A program made the position numbers and the translations under genes. The notes under the pieces were generated by a model that worked only from the letters and a program-made list of their open reading frames with translations, had not been told where the DNA came from and made no database searches. 64,000 nt of DNA from Actinopolyspora lacussalsi subsp. righensis (lineage in GTDB: Bacteria > Actinomycetota > Actinomycetes > Mycobacteriales > Pseudonocardiaceae), in NCBI RefSeq assembly GCF_900116555.1, contig NZ_FPAT01000006.1:1-64000 (forward strand), written 5' to 3'. Positions 50,296-60,900 of the stretch are shown here, piece after piece (positions within the stretch are counted from its first letter, which is position 1; each line of letters starts with the position of its first letter).

Positions 50296-51483
50296 TCAGC
50301 CATTCGGCTTGTTGGTCACCCAGCTGCGGTAGTAGGCAGGATCCTCGGATGCGGTGGCGGCCTCACCCAACCGCAACGGCCGGAAGGTGTCGATCATGAC
50401 GGCCGTCTCGTCGAACCGCTCCGCGCCCAGCGACGCCTCCGCCGCACCAGGTTGCGGCCCGTGGCTGCACCCGGAGGGGTGCAGCGACAGCGAGCCGATG
50501 CCGATTCCGGAGCCCTTCCGCGCCTCGTAGTTCCCACCCACGTAGAACATCAGCTCGTCGGAGTCCACATTGGCGTGGTTGTACGGCACCGGGATCGAGT
50601 CCGGGTGGTAGTCCACCTTGCGGGGGCAGAACGAGCACACCACGAAGTTCGGCCCCTCGAAGGTCTGGTGCACCGGCGGCGGCTGGTGGATGCGTCCGGT
50701 GATCGGTTCGAAGTCGGCGATGTTGAACACCCACGGATACAGGCAGCCGTCCCAGCCGACCACGTCGAACGGGTGGTGCTCGTATGTCATCCGGGTGAGG
50801 CCGTCGTGGTGCCGAACCAGCACGTCCACGTGCTCGCCCTCCAGCAGCAGCGGCTCCGTGGGACCGCGCAGGTCCCGTTCGCAGTACGGGGAGCTCTCCA
50901 GGAACTGCCCCTTGGCGCTGAGATAGCGCTTGGGCGGGCCGATGTGTCCGGTCGCTTCCACGAGGTACAGCCGGGGCGGTTGTTCGCCCAGCGGCACCAC
51001 CCGGTACGTGGTGGAGGCGGGCAGCAGGACGTAGTCGCCCTCGGCGACCTCCAGAGCTCCGTAGATCGTCTCGAACCGTGCCGAGCCACGCTGCACGTAG
51101 CACAGTTCGTCACCGGTCGCGTTGCGGTAGAGCGGGCTCGTGGTGTCGGGCACCGCGAAGCAGATCGACACGTCGCTGTTGCCGAAAAGCAGCCTGCGCC
51201 CGGTGACCGCGTCGTTCCCGGCCTCGCCGCGCGGGAACGCGAGTTCGCCGGTGCGGAAGTGCCGTGGCCGGAGCGGCAGGTTGGGCTCGGTGGCACGTCC
51301 CTGTTCGGTAACCGCTTCGGCCGCGACGACCGCCGTGGGCAGTCCGCGGTGATACAGCAGGGCCGACTCCGAGGAGAACCCTTCGATTCCCATCAGTTCC
51401 TCGGCGTAGAGGCTGCCGTCCGGTTGACGGAACCGCGTGTGCCTCTTGCGCGGAATCTCACCCACTTGGCGGTAGTACGGCAT
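50296..51483 (-). CDS. hmgA: Homogentisate 1,2-dioxygenase
   Basis: A 395-residue iron(II) ring-cleavage dioxygenase. The iron and substrate residues lie in YNHANVDSDELMFYVGGNYE (His and Glu) and GSLSLHPSGCSHGPQPG (His), after the DVVGWDGCLYPWVFNIADF segment typical of the family. It opens homogentisate to maleylacetoacetate in tyrosine and phenylalanine breakdown. ATG at 51483 is chosen because GGAGG precedes it; a frame extension to 51549 is likely not translated. It is divergent from the operon carrying fumarylacetoacetase and the IclR regulator, so 51484-51655 should hold both promoters. Confidence 0.94.
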   Translation of the reverse strand: MPYYRQVGEIPRKRHTRFRQPDGSLYAEELMGIEGFSSESALLYHRGLPTAVVAAEAVTEQGRATEPNLPLRPRHFRTGELAFPRGEAGNDAVTGRRLLFGNSDVSICFAVPDTTSPLYRNATGDELCYVQRGSARFETIYGALEVAEGDYVLLPASTTYRVVPLGEQPPRLYLVEATGHIGPPKRYLSAKGQFLESSPYCERDLRGPTEPLLLEGEHVDVLVRHHDGLTRMTYEHHPFDVVGWDGCLYPWVFNIADFEPITGRIHQPPPVHQTFEGPNFVVCSFCPRKVDYHPDSIPVPYNHANVDSDELMFYVGGNYEARKGSGIGIGSLSLHPSGCSHGPQPGAAEASLGAERFDETAVMIDTFRPLRLGEAATASEDPAYYRSWVTNKPNG

Positions 51484-51655
51484 ACCGGCCTCCGGTCGAT
51501 CGAGCGCGGCAAAGCCGAGCGCTGCGAAAATACAGGACTGATCGCCCAACGGTCACCTCTTCGCCCCGAATCGGCGGCGAATCGGACAATCCCGCAAGGC
51601 GTTCGTTTTGCGGACACTTTTGTTCACTGCCCGGCACGGCATTAGCGTGACACTC

Positions 51656-52519
51656 GTGTCAAGCGCTGTTGAACTCCACGCGCCCGGTCCGCGCGGTATT
51701 CCGCCCCTGTTCGCACGTCTGGTGGACGATGCCTCGCTGTTCCCGCCCGCCAACGCGTCCGTCGCTCAGGCGGTTGAGGAACACCTGCGTGCGCGGGACG
51801 GCGAGTACGCGGGGTTGCTGGGGCCGATCCTCTGCCAGGTCTCCCGCCTGCCGGAACTGATCACCGAACTGGCCAAGGCCAAACCGGCCGAACCCGTTCC
51901 CATGTCGCTGGTCTGCGACACCGGACTCGGCGAGGTGCCGAAGGCGCTCTCGATCATCGAGGGACGCCACGAACTGCTCTCGCTCCGAATGGTCGAGATG
52001 CCCGGACCGTCCGAGGTCGACGACGTCTGGCTGGAACGCGTTTCCGAGTTCGTCCCGGAGGACGTGGTTCGCGTCGTCGAACCACGTCGTGGTGAGGGGT
52101 GGCTCGACGGGGTTCGTCGGGTCGCCGAGTTCGGCTGCTGGCCGAAACTGCGGTCGGGAGGTCAGACCGTCGAGTCCTTCCCAGGTGTCGACGTCGTGGC
52201 CGAGTTCCTGGCCGTGGCCACCACGCTGGAGGTTCCGTTCAAGGTGACCGCCGGAATGCCCCGCGCGGTGCGCCGTACCGACTCGGAGACCGGCTTTCCG
52301 CACCACGGTTTCCTGAACCTGCTGGTGGCCGTGGGGCGCGCCCTGTCCGGCCAGGACGTGCGCGCGGCCCTGGCCAGCACCGACGAGCGGGCACTGACCG
52401 AGGAGGCGTGCTCGCTCTCCGACGAGGCGGCGAAGGCGGTCCGGAGCGTGTTCTCCTCGTACGGGGCGACTTCGCCCACCGATCCCGTGTCCGATCTCGT
52501 CGAGTTGGAACTGTTGTGA
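51656..52519 (+). CDS. Conserved hypothetical protein of the homogentisate operon
   Basis: A 287-residue cytoplasmic protein of unknown function. The N-terminus PPLFARLVDDASLFPPANAS and the repeated strand-helix pattern suggest an alpha/beta barrel, but no catalytic motif is recognised. GTG at 51656 is used. Its stop overlaps the fumarylacetoacetase start (GTGA), implying coupled synthesis and a role in the same pathway. Maleylacetoacetate isomerase, which must act between HmgA and fumarylacetoacetase, is not found in the window. This protein occupies its place in the operon, but there is no sequence evidence that it is the isomerase. Confidence 0.65.
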   Translation: MSSAVELHAPGPRGIPPLFARLVDDASLFPPANASVAQAVEEHLRARDGEYAGLLGPILCQVSRLPELITELAKAKPAEPVPMSLVCDTGLGEVPKALSIIEGRHELLSLRMVEMPGPSEVDDVWLERVSEFVPEDVVRVVEPRRGEGWLDGVRRVAEFGCWPKLRSGGQTVESFPGVDVVAEFLAVATTLEVPFKVTAGMPRAVRRTDSETGFPHHGFLNLLVAVGRALSGQDVRAALASTDERALTEEACSLSDEAAKAVRSVFSSYGATSPTDPVSDLVELELL

Positions 52520-53721
52520 CCTGGATCGAGGACCCAGAGTTCGCGCCGGACCGCCCGTTCGGGCCGCAGACACTGCCTTACGGCGTGCTGGGCACCGCCA
52601 AGGGGCCGACGGTGGCCGTGCGGGTGGGCAAACACGCCGTCCCGCTGCGGGGCGTCGCCGACGAGCTCGGCCCGCGGGTGGGTGAGCTCGTCTCCGGTGA
52701 CTCGTTGGATCCGCTGCTCGCGGCGGGACCGGCGGCCTGGCGCGAGCTGCGGGAACGCCTGCTGGAGCTGGTCGGGGCGGACTCACGTCCCAAGGGCGCC
52801 GAGTTGATCCGCACCGACTGGCACACCCAGCTGATGCCGTTCACCGTGGCCGACTTCGCCGACTTCTACTCCTCACGGCACCACGCCGAGAACGTCGGCA
52901 AGATATTCCGCCGCGAAGCGGAACCGTTGCTGCCGAACTGGACGCACCTGCCGGTCGGCTACCACGGCCGCTCCGGCACCGTGGTGGTCTCCGGAACGGA
53001 CGTGGCCCGCCCCAACGGGCAGCGCCGCGTCTCCGGTGACCCCACCCCGGTGTTCGGGCCCACCCGCAGGCTCGACTTCGAGGCGGAGGTGGGCTTCGTC
53101 TGCGGCGGTGAACCCGCCACGTCGATCGAGACCGAGGACTTCGCCGAGCACGTCCTCGGGGCGGTGCTCGTCAACGACTGGTCCGCCCGCGACATCCAGT
53201 CCTGGGAGTACCAGCCGCTGGGGCCGTTCCTGGCCAAGTCGTTCGCGACCTCGATGTCGGGCTGGATCACCCCGCTCGCGGCACTGGAACAGGCCCGGGT
53301 CCCCACCACCGGCTATGATCACCAGCTGCTGGACTACCTCGTCGAGGATCGGCCGTGGGGTCTGGATCTGCGCTTGGAGGTGCGGTGCAACGACACCCTG
53401 CTGTCCCGACCGCCCTTCGCGGAGATGTACTGGTCGCCAGCGCAGCAGTTGGCGCACCTGACCGTCAACGGCAGCACGGTGCGACCGGGCGATCTGTTCG
53501 CCTCCGGTACGGTCTCGGGTCCGGAGCCCGATCAGCGGGGATGCCTGCTCGAACTCAGCTGGGGCGGCTCCGATCCCGTTACGCTGGAGGACGGCGAGCA
53601 GCGCACCTTCCTGCAGGACGGCGACCGCGTGACGATCAGCGCCACGGCGCCCGGTGAGCACGGCCGTCCGGTCGGGCTGGGGGACGTGACCGGCACGGTG
53701 CTGCCCGCGGTTCGGAGGTGA
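52516..53721 (+). CDS. Fumarylacetoacetase
   Basis: A 401-residue enzyme with an N-terminal SH3-like domain (FGPQTLPYGVLGT, then VAVRVGKHAVPL) and a C-terminal FAH-fold catalytic domain. Metal and substrate residues are in FTVADFADFYSSRHHAENVG (His-Asp region), PVGYHGRSGTVVVSG, LDFEAEVGFVCGG and VNDWSARDIQSWEY. It splits fumarylacetoacetate into fumarate and acetoacetate, the last step of tyrosine breakdown. The acetoacetate could be activated by the synthetase at 2.4-4.4 kb. GTG at 52516 overlaps the previous stop, and the IclR gene starts 4 bp after its stop. Confidence 0.94.
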   Translation: MTWIEDPEFAPDRPFGPQTLPYGVLGTAKGPTVAVRVGKHAVPLRGVADELGPRVGELVSGDSLDPLLAAGPAAWRELRERLLELVGADSRPKGAELIRTDWHTQLMPFTVADFADFYSSRHHAENVGKIFRREAEPLLPNWTHLPVGYHGRSGTVVVSGTDVARPNGQRRVSGDPTPVFGPTRRLDFEAEVGFVCGGEPATSIETEDFAEHVLGAVLVNDWSARDIQSWEYQPLGPFLAKSFATSMSGWITPLAALEQARVPTTGYDHQLLDYLVEDRPWGLDLRLEVRCNDTLLSRPPFAEMYWSPAQQLAHLTVNGSTVRPGDLFASGTVSGPEPDQRGCLLELSWGGSDPVTLEDGEQRTFLQDGDRVTISATAPGEHGRPVGLGDVTGTVLPAVRR

Positions 53722-53725
53722 CCCG

Positions 53726-54427
53726 ATGAGCACGAGCTCGGCCCGATCCGCCGGGGATCCCACTCCGGATCCCGAGCGGGAGCCCGCCGGAGCCACTCAG
53801 ACGAAGGAGAGTTCGCTGACGCTGGAGCGCGGCCTCAACCTGCTGCAGGCGGTGGCCGACGCCGACAGCGAGGCACCCACCATCAGCGATCTCGCCACCA
53901 TCGTCGGCGTCAGCAGGGCGGCGGTGTATCGGCTGCTGGGCCCGTTGCAGAGTCGTGGTCTGGTGCGGCGCGAGGGTTCCAAGGTTCGGCTCGGTCTCGG
54001 CGTGCTGTGGTTGGCGGGCAAGGTGGTGCCGCAGCTGCGGTTCGCGGCACTGCCCGCGCTGCGCGCCCTGGCGGAACGGGTCGGAGCCACGGTTCACCTC
54101 ACCGTCGCCGACGGCAACGAGGCCCAGGCGATCGCCGTGGTCGAACCGTCCTGGACGAGCTATCACGTCTCCTACCGCGTGGGCACCAGACATTCCGTGC
54201 AGCGCGGCGCGGCGGGTCGCGCCGTGGACCTCTCGGAGGAGGGGCCGAAGTGGGTGGCCAGCGTGGGTGAGCTCCAGCCGGGGGCGTACGGGGTCGCCGC
54301 ACCCGTGCGTGGTGTGCCCGGCCTGCGCGCCAGCGTGGGCGTGGTGGCCATGGAGCCGCTCTCGCCGGACGAGGTCGGGCCCCTCGTCGTACGCACCTGT
54401 TCCGCCGTCTCCGACGCTCTCGGGTAG
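53726..54427 (+). CDS. IclR family transcriptional regulator
   Basis: A 233-residue regulator. The winged helix-turn-helix spans residues about 30-95 (LERGLNLLQAVADA, ISDLATIVGVSRAAVYRLLGPL, GLVRREGSKVRLGLG). The C-terminal IclR ligand domain is seen in ATVHLTVADGNEAQAIAVVEP and the R-x-G-x-R-HSVQRGAAGRA loop, though the domain is shorter than usual. The first 28 residues are disordered. It is in the same operon as fumarylacetoacetase, so it probably controls hmgA and this operon from the 51484-51655 region with an aromatic intermediate as ligand. A composite 3' repeat follows. Confidence 0.88.
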   Translation: MSTSSARSAGDPTPDPEREPAGATQTKESSLTLERGLNLLQAVADADSEAPTISDLATIVGVSRAAVYRLLGPLQSRGLVRREGSKVRLGLGVLWLAGKVVPQLRFAALPALRALAERVGATVHLTVADGNEAQAIAVVEPSWTSYHVSYRVGTRHSVQRGAAGRAVDLSEEGPKWVASVGELQPGAYGVAAPVRGVPGLRASVGVVAMEPLSPDEVGPLVVRTCSAVSDALG

Positions 54428-54439
54428 TCGAATTGCCGG

Positions 54440-54695
54440 CTCGGTCTGCGTAGCTGGTTTCGTGGCGGAACCTCTCGCACGGCTCTCGCTCCGGGGAGGC
54501 CCGACATCGGGTAGCGATCTACACAACGTCGGGCCTTCCTCGCGAGAGCCGCACGGGAGAACCCGCGGTCGGTCCCGCTGCGAGGGTGGTGGGAGTTCGC
54601 CATGCGGGGAGATGGGAGCTCGGCCCTGCCGGGGGGGTGATCGGGGCTCGGCCCGCCTCGCGGGCGCGGCGATTTCGCGAGAAATCGACGGTGCC
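54440..54695 (+). repeat. Composite 3' repeat, copy F
   Basis: In sense orientation after the IclR gene; the hairpin starts 53 nt past the stop (outer stem 54480-54489 with 54542-54551). The apical part is GTAG-CGAT-CTAC. One palindrome, GCGATTTCGCGAGAAATCG, is at about 54668-54686. The remaining 54696-54975 has no gene and should carry the cydA promoter. Confidence 0.85.
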
Positions 54696-54975
54696 GGTGC
54701 GGACTGAAGTGGTCCCCGGAGCCGCGAATCGGGGCAGCTTCTTCGGCGGAATTTCGGACGGACGGTTTACAACAGCGGACTTCGGAGTGAGAATTCCGTT
54801 CATTCGTGGGTGAAGCCCTTCCCGCTCACCCGATCGCGGCGCGATTCACCCCGGATCGGGCTACAGGTCCTCCCCTGTCAGGACCAACGTCCCGGTCGCC
54901 GCCAGGACCCTCGTCCGAGGGAATGAGGACGATTTGTCCTGCAATTCCCGCCGGCTCGGGGGCAGGCTGGTACGC

Positions 54976-56493
54976 GTGGATCTTCTCGACATCGCCAGGT
55001 GGCAGTTCGGGATCACGACGGTTTATCACTTCCTGATGGTCCCGTTGACGATCGGACTCGCGATCCTCGTCGCGGGAATGCAGACCGCCTGGTACCGCAC
55101 CGGTAACGAGCGGTACCTGAAGATGACCAAGTTCTGGGGCAAGCTCATGATGGTCAACTTCGCCATGGGCGTGGTGACCGGCATCGTGCAGGAGTTCCAG
55201 TTCGGCATGGCCTGGAGCGAGTACTCCAGGTTCGTGGGCGACGTCTTCGGGGCGCCGCTGGCCATGGAAGGCATCGTCGCCTTCTTCGTCGAATCGGTCT
55301 TCCTCGGGCTGTGGATCTTCGGTTGGGACCGGCTGTCCAAACGGGTACACCTGGCCTGCGCCTGGGCGTTCTCGCTGGCCACCGTGGCTTCGGCCTACTT
55401 CATCCTGGCGGCCAACTCGTGGATGCAGCACCCGGTCGGTGTCGAGATGGTCGACGGGGAGCCCCGGCTGAGCTCGATCTGGGCCGTGCTGACCAACAAC
55501 ACCCTGCTCGCGGCCTTCCCGCACACGATATTCGGGTGCTTCGCGGTGGCGGGCACGTTCGTGCTCGGTATCGCCGCGTGGAAGATCTGGAAGCGCGACC
55601 GGCAGGGCATGCCGCACGACGAGGATCGCCGGGTCTGGCACAAGTCGATGCGGGTCGGCGCGTGGGTGGCGCTGTTCTCCTTCGTGGGGCTGGCGATCTC
55701 CGGCGACATCCAGGGCAAGCTGATGTTCGAGCAGCAACCGCTCAAGATGGCCTCGGCGGAGGCGTTGTGCCACACCGAACAGCCCGCCAGCTTCTCGGTC
55801 TTCGCCTACGGCGACGTCAGTCGCCCCGACTGCGAGAGCGTCAAGAGCATCACCGTGCCGTTCATGCTGTCCTATTTGGCCCACGGGGACTTCGACACCG
55901 AGGTCAAGGGCGTGCAGCAGCTGCGGGGCGAGTACGCGGAGAAGTACGGCACCCACTACCCGAACGACCCCAGGTTGGGCGAGCTCGCGGGCGAGCGGAT
56001 CGAGTACCAGCCGAACCTGCCGGTCACCTACTGGGGATTCCGGTTCATGATCGGCTTCGGCGCGGTCTCGGCGCTGGCCGCCCTGGGGGCGCTCTGGTTC
56101 ACCAGGGGCGGCAGGTTCCCGCGCGGGCGGCTGTGGGGACCGCTGGCACTGGCGTCCATCGCCACCCCGTTCCTCGCCAACGTGTTCGGTTGGATCTTCA
56201 CCGAGATGGGGCGCCAGCCGTTCGTGGTGGCCCCGAATCCCAACCCCTCGGGAGTGGACGGTGTCTGGATGTACACGGCGCAGGCCGTCTCCTCCGGCGT
56301 CTCACCGGGCGAGATGATGACCTCGCTGATCGCGCTGACCTCCGTGTACGGCGTGCTGCTGGTGGTGGAGGTGTTCCTGATGGTGCGCTACGCGCGGGGC
56401 GGCTTCGAGTCCGTGATGCCGCACAAGTCCTCCGACGACGACTCCGGTTCGGGCGGATCCGGCTCGGACGACGTCCTCTCCTTCGCCTACTGA
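54976..56493 (+). CDS. cydA: Cytochrome bd ubiquinol/menaquinol oxidase subunit I
   Basis: A 505-residue membrane protein with about nine spans. Haem ligands are the N-terminal His in TTVYHFLMVPLTIGLA, the second His in AFPHTIFGCF and the Met in EMGRQPFVV. The quinol-binding Q loop has Lys and Glu in SGDIQGKLMFEQQPLKMASAEAL and is of the short type. The oxidase reduces oxygen to water with very high affinity and no proton pumping. GTG at 54976 gives the conserved N-terminus VDLLDIARWQFG. cydB follows after 108 bp; the CydDC assembly transporter comes after that, forming the full bd module. Confidence 0.95.
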   Translation: MDLLDIARWQFGITTVYHFLMVPLTIGLAILVAGMQTAWYRTGNERYLKMTKFWGKLMMVNFAMGVVTGIVQEFQFGMAWSEYSRFVGDVFGAPLAMEGIVAFFVESVFLGLWIFGWDRLSKRVHLACAWAFSLATVASAYFILAANSWMQHPVGVEMVDGEPRLSSIWAVLTNNTLLAAFPHTIFGCFAVAGTFVLGIAAWKIWKRDRQGMPHDEDRRVWHKSMRVGAWVALFSFVGLAISGDIQGKLMFEQQPLKMASAEALCHTEQPASFSVFAYGDVSRPDCESVKSITVPFMLSYLAHGDFDTEVKGVQQLRGEYAEKYGTHYPNDPRLGELAGERIEYQPNLPVTYWGFRFMIGFGAVSALAALGALWFTRGGRFPRGRLWGPLALASIATPFLANVFGWIFTEMGRQPFVVAPNPNPSGVDGVWMYTAQAVSSGVSPGEMMTSLIALTSVYGVLLVVEVFLMVRYARGGFESVMPHKSSDDDSGSGGSGSDDVLSFAY

Positions 56494-56601
56494 CGCCCAC
56501 CCGGAGGACGGGTTCGCCCGAGCCCCCGACCGATACCGTGCCCCGTTTCCGCGCGGAATCAGCCGCGCACGACCGACCGCACCGACCACCGGAGTGACCT
56601 G

Positions 56602-57609
56602 ATGGACCTGCCGACCGTCTGGTTCTGCATCATCGCCCTGCTCTGGCTGGGCTACCTCTTCCTGGAGGGCTTCGACTTCGGCGTCGGCATGCTGCTTCCC
56701 GTCCTGGGACGCAAGGAGACCGAACGTCGGGTACTGATCAACACGATCGGCCCGGTCTGGGACGGCAACGAGGTCTGGCTGATCGTGGCGGGCGGTGCCA
56801 TGTTCGCCTCGTTCCCCGGTTGGTACGCGGGGCTGCTGAGCACCGCGTACCTGCCGTTCACCGTGCTGCTGCTCGTGCTCATCGGCAGAGGGGTGGCGTT
56901 CGAGTACCGGGGCAAGGTCGACACCGACCGGTGGCGTCGTGCCTGGGACACGGTGATCGTGATCGCCTCGTGGGTCGCTCCGCTGATGGTCGGACTCGTG
57001 CTGTCGGCGACCGTCTTCGGGCTGCCGCTGGACGCCAACGGTGACCGGGTCGGTGGTCCGCTGGTCATCCTCACGCTGCCCAACGTGCTCGGAGCCGTGG
57101 CCGTGGCGGCCTTCTCGCTGCTGCACGGCGCCGCGTTCCTGGCGTTGAAGACCGAGGGCGGGGTGCGGGAACGAGCCCACCGCTTCGCGCTGCTGCTCGG
57201 GGTGCCGCTGCTGCTGCCCGTCGTGGGGTTGCTGCTGGTCGCCCAGTTGCGCGAGGGAGCGGCCTGGACCTGGATTCCGCTGCTGATCGCGCTGCTGACG
57301 GGGCTCGCCGCGCTCGCGCGGCAGGCGGTGGGCCGCGACGGCCAGGCGTTCGTGCTGCAGGGAGTGGCGCTGGCCGGAGTGGTGGTGACCCTGTTCGGCG
57401 CGTTGTGGCCCAACGTGCTGCCCTCCACGCTCGATCCGGCGTGGTCGCTGTCGATCGCCGAAACCGCGTCCAGCCCCTACACCCTGACCGTGGTCACCTG
57501 GGTGGCCGCGTTCGGGACCCCGGCCGTGCTGGTCTACCAGGGGTGGACCTACTGGGTGTTCCGCAAGCGGATCGGGACCAAGCACATCCCTCCGGTGCAC
57601 GCCGCTTAG
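56602..57609 (+). CDS. cydB: Cytochrome bd oxidase subunit II
   Basis: A 335-residue membrane protein with about eight to nine spans. The N-terminal LPTVWFCIIALLWLGYLFLEGFDFGVG and the GPVWDGNEVWLIVAGGAMFASFP stretch are signatures of CydB. It forms the heterodimer with CydA and stabilises the haems. ATG at 56602 follows CCGGAGTGACCTG. Its stop is followed by a composite 3' repeat, so cydDC is likely served by read-through or its own promoter. Confidence 0.95.
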   Translation: MDLPTVWFCIIALLWLGYLFLEGFDFGVGMLLPVLGRKETERRVLINTIGPVWDGNEVWLIVAGGAMFASFPGWYAGLLSTAYLPFTVLLLVLIGRGVAFEYRGKVDTDRWRRAWDTVIVIASWVAPLMVGLVLSATVFGLPLDANGDRVGGPLVILTLPNVLGAVAVAAFSLLHGAAFLALKTEGGVRERAHRFALLLGVPLLLPVVGLLLVAQLREGAAWTWIPLLIALLTGLAALARQAVGRDGQAFVLQGVALAGVVVTLFGALWPNVLPSTLDPAWSLSIAETASSPYTLTVVTWVAAFGTPAVLVYQGWTYWVFRKRIGTKHIPPVHAA

Positions 57610-57611
57610 CC

Positions 57612-57845
57612 GTTGTGGCCGCTCGGTTTGCGTAGCGGTGCGAGTGGCGGAACCTCTCGCACGGATCTCGCTGCGGGTGCCCCGACCTCGGGTAGTCACT
57701 ACACAACGTCGGGGCCGTCCTCGCGAGAGCCGCACGCGAGAACCCGCTGCGGTGCGAGTGACGTGAGTGGTCGGAGCGCGGCCTGCGGGAGTGGTGGGAG
57801 TTCGGCACCACGCCGCGGGCGCGGCGATTTCGCGAGAAATTGACG
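57612..57845 (+). repeat. Composite 3' repeat, copy G
   Basis: In sense orientation after cydB; the hairpin starts 53 nt past the stop (57662-57671 with 57723-57732). The inner stem is GCCCCGAC/GTCGGGGC, as in copy D. The apical part is GTAG-TCA-CTAC. One palindrome, GCGATTTCGCGAGAAATTG, is at about 57824-57842, about 100 bp before the cydDC start. Confidence 0.85.
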
Positions 57846-57947
57846 CCCCCGGGGCCACGGCTCGGTTGGCGTCACGACGGCACGAAGCAACGAAAGCACG
57901 AAAGCAGCAGTGAGATCGGAAGAGACCGGGTGAGGGAGGCGGGAAGC

Positions 57948-60900
57948 GTGACAGGTCGTTCGAGGGAGCCGAACAGCTCCCCGGGTGCCGACAGCGGCGA
58001 CGGCAGCGCCGTGCTCGCCAGGGGGCCGTTGGGGGTGCTGCCCCGGCTGTCGCCGTCCACCCGACGCGCCCTCCACCTCAGCGGCGCGCTGGCCGTGCTG
58101 AGCGCGTTCGCACTGATCACGCAGGCGTGGGCGCTGGCCGACGCGCTGGCGCGAGTGGTCATGCACGGCTTCGACACCGCCGCCATCGGCGACCGGTTGG
58201 CGGTGCTGTGCGGCGCGGTGCTGGCCCGGGGCGTGCTCGGCTGGGCCACCGCGAGCGTCTCCGCCCGCGCCGCGGCCGGTGCCAAGGAGGAGCTGCGTGC
58301 CCTGCTGCTGGACTCCGCGCTGCGGCGCGGTCCCGAGTGGATCGGCCGTCACGGAGCGGCGGAGCTGACCACGCTCGCCACCAAGGGGCTGGACGCGCTC
58401 GACGCCTACTTCACGCGCTACCTCCCCGCGCTGGTGACCGCCGCCGTGGTGCCCGCGATCGTCGGTTTCCGGATTCTGCTGGCCGACTGGACCTCGGCGG
58501 CGATCGTCCTGGTCACGGTCCCGCTCATCCCGCTGTTCGCCTGGCTGGTCGGCCGCTACACCGAGAGCCGCACCAGCCGGGCCGCCGAGTCGCTGCGGCG
58601 CATGTCCGGACAGCTGTCCGAACTGGTCCGCGCCCTGCCGGTGCTCACCGCCTTCGGCCGCGCCGAGGCGCAGCGCGAGGCGGTGCGCCGCGTCAGCGAG
58701 CGGTATCGGCGCGACAGCGTCTCCACCCTGCGGATCGCGTTCCTGTCCGCGCTGGTCCTGGAGTTGTGCGCCTCGCTGTCGGTCGCGCTGGTGGCCGTGA
58801 GCATCGGGATGCGGCTGGTCTCCGGGGACCTCGACCTGACGACCGGGCTGCTGGTGCTGGTGCTGGCGCCGGAGTGCTACCTACCGCTGCGCAACGCGGG
58901 AGCGGCCCACCACGCCAGCGAGGACGGCCTGGAGGCGGTTCGCCGCGTCGAGGAGGTTCGGTTCGAGCCTCCGGATGCCGGGCAGGGCACCTCCTCACCC
59001 GCGCCTTCCGGGATTCCGAGCGCCGCCGGGATCGCGAACGCCGCCGGGGTTCCGAGCGCCGCCCCACTGCGGGTGACCGGTCTCCGGGTGGCCCGTCGGG
59101 AGGGCCACGCGCCCGACGGGCTGGATTTCACGGCTCCGCCGGGGCGGGTGACCCGACTGGAGGGCTTCGGCGGGATCGGCCCCAGCGGCAGCGGCAAGTC
59201 CACCACGTTCGCGGTGCTGCTCGGGTTCACCACCCCCGAGTCCGGGACGCTGCGCTACGGCGAGACCGAGATCGACAGGCCGGACTCCGCGAGCTGGCGC
59301 GCCACGGTCGCCTGGATCCCGCAGCGCCCCGCGTTCTCCGGTGGAACGGTCACCGACGAGCTGCTGCTCGCCGTCAGCGACCAGCCCGATGGCACCGCCG
59401 ACCACATCGACGAGGTGCTGCGCGCGGCGGCGGCCGAGCACCTGGCCGGACGCCCGATCGACTCGTTGTCCACCGGCGAGCGGCAACGCGTGGCGGTGGC
59501 GCGTGGCCTGCTGCGGCTGCGCGGCCGGGCCCGCGTGCTGCTGGCCGACGAGCCGACCGCCCATCTGGACGCCGCCACCGCCGCGCACGTCGTCGCGGCC
59601 CTCCGGGACGCGGCCGAGTCGGGCGCCGTAGTGGTGCTGGCCAGCCACCGACCCGGTCCGGCCGAGCTCCGCGAGTCGCCACCCGACGACCACGAGCGCG
59701 GCACCGAACACTCCCCCGACGCCTCCGGCCCCACCCGCGTCCGGGAGCTGGTCACGGCGCGCGGAGTCGGCGGCGCCGCGCTCGGTGTGCTCTCGCTGCT
59801 TTCCGGCATAGCGCTGACCGCCACCTCGGCGTGGCTGATCGCGCGTGCCGCGCAGCAGCCACCGGTGCTGACGCTCAGCGTCGCCGCCGTGGGGGTCCGG
59901 ACCTTCGCGCTGTCCCGCGCCGTGCTGCGCTACGTGGAGCGGCTGGCCACCCACGACGCCGCGTTCCGGCTGGCGGGCAGGCTGCGGGAACGGCTGTGGG
60001 ACGGGCTGGTCCGCTGGGGACCCGCGCGCACGGCCGCGCTGGTTCGCGGCGACGGGGCGGCGCGGCTGGTGGACGACACCGACAACGTGCGGGACCTGGT
60101 GCCCCGCGTGCTGGGGCCGCCGTTGACCGCTGTCGGAGTGGGCGGCGGGGCCGTTGTGGTGCAGGCCCTGGTGCTGCCCGAGGCCGGGCTGCTGCTCGCG
60201 GTCGCGCTGCTGCTGGCGGGAGTGCTGGCTCCACTGGTGGCGCTGGCGGTGCAGCGTCACGCGGCGGCCGTGGTGGCCGCGGGACGCCGGGAGGTGTCCA
60301 TCCGGGTGCTGGGACTGCTCGAATCCGCCGCCGAGCTGCTGTCGTTCGGCGCCGCCGGTGAGCGGCGTGCGGAACTGGCACGCGCGGACGCGAAGCTGGC
60401 GCGCGAGGCGCGCAGGGCGGCCTCGGGTGAGGGTGCTGCCGGGGCCGTCGTCACGCTCGTGATGGGGGCCGCCGTGATCGGCTGCACCGCGCTGGCGGCC
60501 CGCGCGGTCGCGGCCGGGGAGCTCGCCCCGGTGCTCGCGCCGCTACTCGCGTTGGTGCCGATGGCGGCCACCGAGGCGGTCTCCGAACTTCCCACCGCCG
60601 CGCAGCAGTGGCTGCCGCTGCTACGGGCGCAGCAGCGGTTGAGCCCGTTCCTGTCCGATTCGGACCTGGCGGAAGGGGCGCTGTCCGATGGAGCGCTGTC
60701 CGAACGGGACGGCAGCGCCGAGGACGGGAAGCGCCCGGTCACGGTGTCCGGGGCTTCGGAAACCGATCCGGCCCGGGAGCCGCCGATCGCTCCCGGTGAG
60801 GTGCTGCTCGAGGACGTCCGAGCGAGGTGGCCCGGTGCCGATGTGCCCGCGTTGTCCGGCGTGACACTGCGCGTGCCACCGGGATCGCACGTGGCCGTGG

